Source: CAYOEZ01 sp964402955
GTDB lineage: Bacteria; Chloroflexota; DTOL01; DAOUCN01
NCBI GenBank assembly: GCA_964402955.1
Contig: CAYOEZ010000094.1
Span: forward strand, 1 to 17,006
Length of the DNA: 17,006 bases
Direction: 5' to 3'
The position numbers were made by a program, and so were the translations under genes. Below are positions 14,110 through 17,006 of the stretch, one piece after another. The notes under the pieces are model-generated. The model was not told the origin of the DNA. It searched no databases and worked only from the letters and a program-made list of their open reading frames with translations. Position 1 is the first letter of the stretch. Every line of letters starts with the position of its first letter.

Positions 14110-15885
14110 TTACTGGCCCGGACGGCGGGCGGGATTGTCAAGGTCGGCCTGCGTGTACTTAAAGCGGTCGTTGACGCGGGGTAGAGCGTCCTGCATCAGC
14201 TTCTGATACCCCTGGACGTAGGCGTCGACGGTCATCTGGCCCTGCAGGAACTTGGTGAGGATATCTGCCCAGGCGCGGGCCGACTCCTGATCGTCCCAGA
14301 GAGCGCGGCCGATGCGGGAGACGTACTTGGTATCGCCCTGTACCGAGCCGACCATGGGCAGATTGATCAGCACTTGCCACTTCTTCGTTTCTGAGGCGGG
14401 CAGCTTGATCTTCTGCAAGATGGGATCGATGGGCAGTGCGCCCAGGCCGCCGGCAGCGATCTGTGCGTCGACGAAAAGCTGGTAGTTGGCCGGGGTGCTG
14501 AGGAACATCAAGAAGTCGACTTCAACAGCGTTCTGCTTGGCGTCCTTGACCGGCGTCGCCAGATAGCCGCCGGTGCCTTCGGTCGAGCGCGCGGGCGCCT
14601 GCACGTTGGGTCCCGTCATGGATGGGGTGTTGAAGACACCATACTCAAACGGCTGCGCTTCGGGAACCGGTGTCACGTTGGCTGCGCCCTTGCGCAGGGT
14701 GGCAATATCGTTTTCGAATTGGCCGATGAAGCCACTGGAGCCCCAGTAGATGGCGGCCTTCTGCTGCAGGAACAACCGGTAGGCCTCGGCGTCGGACAGG
14801 CCGAAGAAGCCGTCGGGAGCGTACTTGGGGAAGACCTGGGCGAAGTTGGTGTAGAGATCCTTCCAGGCTTGCGTGTCGAAGCGGAGCTGACCGTCGCGGA
14901 TGCCTTTGAGCAGGCGCACCCAGTTGACGGTCACGTTGCCGGCGTCATCGTTGAAGGGATCTTTGGGGTCGAACTTGAACTTGGCATCTTTGTTGGCGTC
15001 ATAGTTCCAGTCGCCGGGCTGTGCGCGGACAGTGTTGATCCAATCGCGGGTATACTGGTCGGTGTAGGTCCAGGCGAAACGTGCGAAGCCGTTGGTTGCG
15101 CCCCAGGTGGCGTCGTAGTTGCCGGCCACGCAGAGGGGAATTACGCCGGCCGCCTTGAGCTTGGCGCAGGCACTGACCAGCTCGTCCCAGGTCTTGGGCG
15201 GGGTAACGCCGGCCTTGGTGAAGATGGCCTTGTTGTAGATGAAGAAGGTGCGTATCGTGTCCAAGCCAAGCCACCACACCTCACCGAATGGGCCATAGAA
15301 GCGCTGCGTGCTCTTGTACATCAGGTCGTCGCCCCAGACGTTGCCGGTGTAGGGGTTCTTCTGCGCGAAGTAGGGGCGGAAGTCGACAAAACGGCCGGCA
15401 TTGACGAGATCGAGCACGCCGTTATTGGCGGCGAGGGACACTTTGGGCGTGCCGCTGGCGAACTGCGAGCGCACCCATTCCCAATAGCCGTCACTCGGCT
15501 TCATGTCCACGGTGACTTTGACGCCAGGGTTGGCCTTGGTGTAGGCGGTGCCGACAGCCTGCCAGGGTTCGGGTAAGCCGGTGCGGCCGATCACGACCTC
15601 GCCGCTGAGATTGCGTGCGGCGACGGTGGCTGTTGGCGGGACGGCAGTTGGGGGGACGGCGGTCGGTGGAACCGCCGTTGGCGGGACAGCAGTTGGCGGG
15701 ACGGCGGTCGGCGCGGTCGTCGCGGGCGGCTTGGTGGCTGTGGGGGGAACGGGAGTCGCCGTCGGCACGGGCATAGGCGTCGCTGTGGGCGTCGCGCCGC
15801 ACGCGGCAAGAATCGCGCCGGCCGTGGCAGCCGCTGAGGCGATCAGGAACTGGCGGCGCGGGACAGATCTCTTTGTGCTAGACAC
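14110..15885 (-). CDS. Sugar-binding lipoprotein of the ABC importer (family 1 extracellular solute-binding protein)
   Basis: A 591-residue extracytoplasmic receptor. Residues 1-29 form a Tat-like lipoprotein signal: twin Arg10-Arg11 in PRRQFLIAS, an Ala-rich core and lipobox LAAC with Cys29. Residues 30-88 are a Pro/Thr/Ala linker, ending in about five TAVPP repeats, that would tether the domain to the membrane. The binding domain follows (about 95-591), with YTKANPGVKVTVDMKPSDGYWEW, SGTPKVSLAANN, FIYNKAIFTKAGVTPPKTWDELVSACAKLKAAG and GVIPLCVAGNY, all typical of CUT1 sugar receptors. The start is GTG at 15885 with AAGGAGG 5 nt upstream; the frame is open to 16038, but that stretch has no signal-peptide character. 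It is the first gene of the transport operon, and the substrate is not evident. Such linkers are common in Chloroflexota receptors. Confidence 0.93.
   Translation of the reverse strand: MSSTKRSVPRRQFLIASAAATAGAILAACGATPTATPMPVPTATPVPPTATKPPATTAPTAVPPTAVPPTAVPPTAVPPTAVPPTATVAARNLSGEVVIGRTGLPEPWQAVGTAYTKANPGVKVTVDMKPSDGYWEWVRSQFASGTPKVSLAANNGVLDLVNAGRFVDFRPYFAQKNPYTGNVWGDDLMYKSTQRFYGPFGEVWWLGLDTIRTFFIYNKAIFTKAGVTPPKTWDELVSACAKLKAAGVIPLCVAGNYDATWGATNGFARFAWTYTDQYTRDWINTVRAQPGDWNYDANKDAKFKFDPKDPFNDDAGNVTVNWVRLLKGIRDGQLRFDTQAWKDLYTNFAQVFPKYAPDGFFGLSDAEAYRLFLQQKAAIYWGSSGFIGQFENDIATLRKGAANVTPVPEAQPFEYGVFNTPSMTGPNVQAPARSTEGTGGYLATPVKDAKQNAVEVDFLMFLSTPANYQLFVDAQIAAGGLGALPIDPILQKIKLPASETKKWQVLINLPMVGSVQGDTKYVSRIGRALWDDQESARAWADILTKFLQGQMTVDAYVQGYQKLMQDALPRVNDRFKYTQADLDNPARRPGQ
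15630..15711 (-). repeat. 15-bp tandem repeat encoding TAVPP units
   Basis: About five imperfect copies of a 15-bp unit (plus strand GTTGGCGGGACGGCA-like) encode successive Thr-Ala-Val-Pro-Pro units in the lipoprotein linker. The unit is in frame, so copy number can change linker length without disrupting the gene. Third positions differ between copies, so the array is not very recent. Confidence 0.8.
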
Positions 15886-15890
15886 GGGAG

Positions 15891-15897
15891 CCTCCTT
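15891..15897 (-). promoter_or_regulatory. Ribosome binding site fixing the GTG start of the binding-protein gene
   Basis: AAGGAGG with a 5-nt gap to the GTG at 15885. It supports GTG over the upstream in-frame starts. Two GTGGTAC direct repeats, 24 bp apart (15907-15913 and 15931-15937), lie just upstream and have no clear role. Confidence 0.75.
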
Positions 15898-15953
15898 ATG
15901 CGAGTGGTGGTACTGCGAGTGATGCGACAAGTGGTACAAATATGACGCGCTGA

Positions 15954-15968
15954 TCCCAGAAGATGGAA
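15954..15968 (-). promoter_or_regulatory. Possible third IclR operator upstream of the transport operon
   Basis: On the plus strand this 15-mer (TCCCAGAAGATGGAA) matches the iclR site at 16872-16886 at 12 of 15 positions, keeping the GGAA arm and most of the other. It is 69 bp before the GTG of the binding-protein gene. A weak promoter, -35 TTCCAT and -10 CATATT with an 18-bp spacer on the minus strand, would overlap it, but that promoter call is poor. Confidence 0.45.
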
Positions 15969-16053
15969 CTGGCCGGTAGCGTGCTGTTTGCTCGTGCCAG
16001 TCGCCGATGTCTGGAGCACACAGATGGCCAGCTCTCACCTCCTTGAATAATAG

Positions 16054-16066
16054 CGCCGCGTCGGCG
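16054..16066 (-). terminator. Weak terminator-like hairpin after iclR
   Basis: A 5-bp GC stem CGCCG/CGGCG with a 3-nt loop, 21 bp after the iclR stop, followed on the minus strand by CTATTATTC. It is too short to be convincing. If real, it would separate iclR from the transport genes 202 nt downstream; otherwise they may be co-transcribed. Confidence 0.3.
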
Positions 16067-16087
16067 TGTCTGTGGTAGGCGGGGTGC

Positions 16088-16864
16088 CTAGCCTGGAGCC
16101 ACGTAGCCGAGACCGGCCGAGATGGCGGCAGCGCAGGCGATCACGCGCCGAATGAGGTCTTCTTCGTAGGTTGCTTGCCAGCGCTCGGCTGGGTAACCGA
16201 CGCAGACACCGGCTACAACATCGCCGTGAGCAGAGAAGACCGGAGCGGCAATACCATATACCCCACGCGCATCTTCGCCACAATTGTGAGCATAGCCGCG
16301 CTCTCGGATGCTCCGGAGCTCCTGTCGCAGAAGCAGAGGATCAGTGATCGTAGCATCGGTGAGTGCGGGCAATCCTGTCTCGGCCAGCAGGGAATCCAGG
16401 ACAGCATCGCTCTCGTAGGCAACCAGTATCTTGCCCATTGCGGTGCAGTGCAGGCGGGCTGCAGGTTTGTCGACGGCGCGCACGCTAATGTCATGAGTAC
16501 CGTCGAGGATAATGAGGTTGACTAGAGATGTCTGTTTGCGGACGCCGAGGAAGATTGTCTCACCGGTGGCCTGATGTAAGTCGCGTAGAGGCGGAGTGGC
16601 TGCCTGGCTCAGGTCGGATCGGCGGAAGCCCCAGTTGCCGAGGACAAAGAGGCGCGGCCCAAGCGTGTAGCGCGCTGAGTCGCCGATCTGGTCCAGATAG
16701 CCGCGGTCACGCAGCACCCGAAGGATGTTGCCTGTTGTACCGACTTTCAGGCCGAGTTGGCGAGCCAGAACTGTGACGCCAATGCCTTCTCTCGCGTCGG
16801 CCACAGCTTCCAGGATGTCGAGTGCTCGATGGATACTCTGCAGGGGCAGGGTAGGTTCTGGCAT
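16088..16864 (-). CDS. IclR-family transcriptional regulator
   Basis: A 258-residue regulator of standard length. The N-terminal winged helix-turn-helix is about 8-67 (SIHRALDILEAV, VTVLARQLGLKVGTTGNILRVLRDRGYL). The effector-binding domain is about 80-255, with TGETIFLGVRK (100-110), RLHCTAMGKILVAY (137-150) and the signature GYAHNCGEDARGVYGIAAPVF (190-210), then GVCVGYPAER. It lies upstream of and in the same direction as the sugar ABC genes, so it is probably their regulator, with the imported sugar or a metabolite as likely effector. The ATG at 16864 is preceded by GGAAG at 6 nt, a weak site that is also part of the first operator palindrome, so the mRNA 5' end carries the operator sequence. 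The promoter and two palindromes just upstream suggest autoregulation. Confidence 0.94.
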   Translation of the reverse strand: MPEPTLPLQSIHRALDILEAVADAREGIGVTVLARQLGLKVGTTGNILRVLRDRGYLDQIGDSARYTLGPRLFVLGNWGFRRSDLSQAATPPLRDLHQATGETIFLGVRKQTSLVNLIILDGTHDISVRAVDKPAARLHCTAMGKILVAYESDAVLDSLLAETGLPALTDATITDPLLLRQELRSIRERGYAHNCGEDARGVYGIAAPVFSAHGDVVAGVCVGYPAERWQATYEEDLIRRVIACAAAISAGLGYVAPG

Positions 16865-16871
16865 AGGATAC

Positions 16872-16886
16872 TTCCAGATTATGGAA
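16872..16886. promoter_or_regulatory. IclR operator, site 1
   Basis: An imperfect 15-bp palindrome TTCC-AGATTAT-GGAA, 7 bp upstream of the iclR start and downstream of the -10 box. A repressor bound here would block transcription. It matches site 2 at 13 of 15 positions. Confidence 0.7.
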
Positions 16887-16890
16887 TGGC

Positions 16891-16905
16891 TTCCATATTA
16901 CGGAA
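16891..16905. promoter_or_regulatory. IclR operator, site 2
   Basis: An imperfect 15-bp palindrome TTCC-ATATTAC-GGAA, 19 bp from site 1 (start to start) and next to the -10 box at 16908-16913. The pair covers the predicted transcription start. IclR proteins bind as dimers or tetramers to paired sites of this general kind. Confidence 0.72.
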
Positions 16906-16907
16906 GG

Positions 16908-16936
16908 ATTGTAGCACACGTTTGAGGCTGTGTCAA
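16908..16936 (-). promoter_or_regulatory. Promoter of iclR
   Basis: A perfect -35 TTGACA (16936-16931), a 17-bp spacer and -10 TACAAT (16913-16908) with TGC before it (extended -10). It is near consensus, as expected for a promoter held down by a repressor. Bases 16937-17006 show no gene or clear site. Confidence 0.85.
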
Positions 16937-17006
16937 GGGGTCTGCCGGCATTGGGTGAGCGTCATCTTTTTGGATGAGTTTCGTCTCTTGTACTGAGGGC
17001 TGCCGC

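Noticed and set aside
16029..16044. A perfect Shine-Dalgarno sequence (AAGGAGGTGA) between iclR and the binding-protein gene, suggesting a small upstream gene.
   Set aside because: The only start at proper distance is CTG, whose frame runs about 60 codons into the lipoprotein gene with no sensible product. The in-frame GTG overlaps the site itself. It may be a relic, but I cannot support a gene.

Overview
The window is a GC-rich bacterial segment with two transcription units on the minus strand and one lone gene on the plus strand. The best guess for the organism is a member of the Chloroflexota (Anaerolineae/Caldilineae type). This rests on a Tat-type sugar-binding lipoprotein with a long Pro/Thr/Ala linker, a Thermotoga-like aromatic gene order with a fused aroKB, and many short hairpin repeats between genes. 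It is an inference from style, not from a marker gene.

Region 1 (1-1070): pheA (prephenate dehydratase, plus strand) has its own promoter and converges on the end of the aro operon. The gap between them is filled by a large inverted repeat built from 8-bp GGGTAYCG units.

Region 2 (1068-9378, minus strand): a compact operon runs aroH - DAHP synthase - tyrA - aroA - aroE - aroC - aroKB - aroQ. It encodes all seven steps from erythrose-4-phosphate and PEP to chorismate, then chorismate mutase and prephenate dehydrogenase. With pheA this covers the carbon skeletons of Tyr and Phe; only the final transaminase is absent. Several junctions are overlapping or nearly so (aroA/aroE share ATGA; DAHP synthase/tyrA and aroKB/aroQ are 1-2 nt apart). 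A strong promoter precedes a 28-codon leader peptide containing Phe-Phe-Phe-Tyr-Tyr-Tyr-Tyr. A 12-bp antiterminator pairing and a mutually exclusive intrinsic terminator follow, so this is a ribosome-mediated attenuator sensing both end products. I consider it the most interesting item in the window.

Region 3 (9390-9686): non-coding, with a terminator-like hairpin and two members of a REP-like hairpin family in inverted orientation. Five copies of this family occur in the window, and their base changes are compensatory.

Region 4 (9687-16936, minus strand): an IclR-type regulator, then a sugar ABC transporter operon (binding lipoprotein, two permeases, no ATPase) and an FAD-dependent oxidoreductase. 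The first permease is a fusion with a secreted seven-bladed beta-propeller at its N-terminus. iclR has a near-consensus promoter followed by two 15-bp palindromes (TTCC-N7-GGAA). A third, weaker copy lies upstream of the binding-protein gene, which suggests the regulator controls both itself and the transporter. The last 70 bases show no feature.
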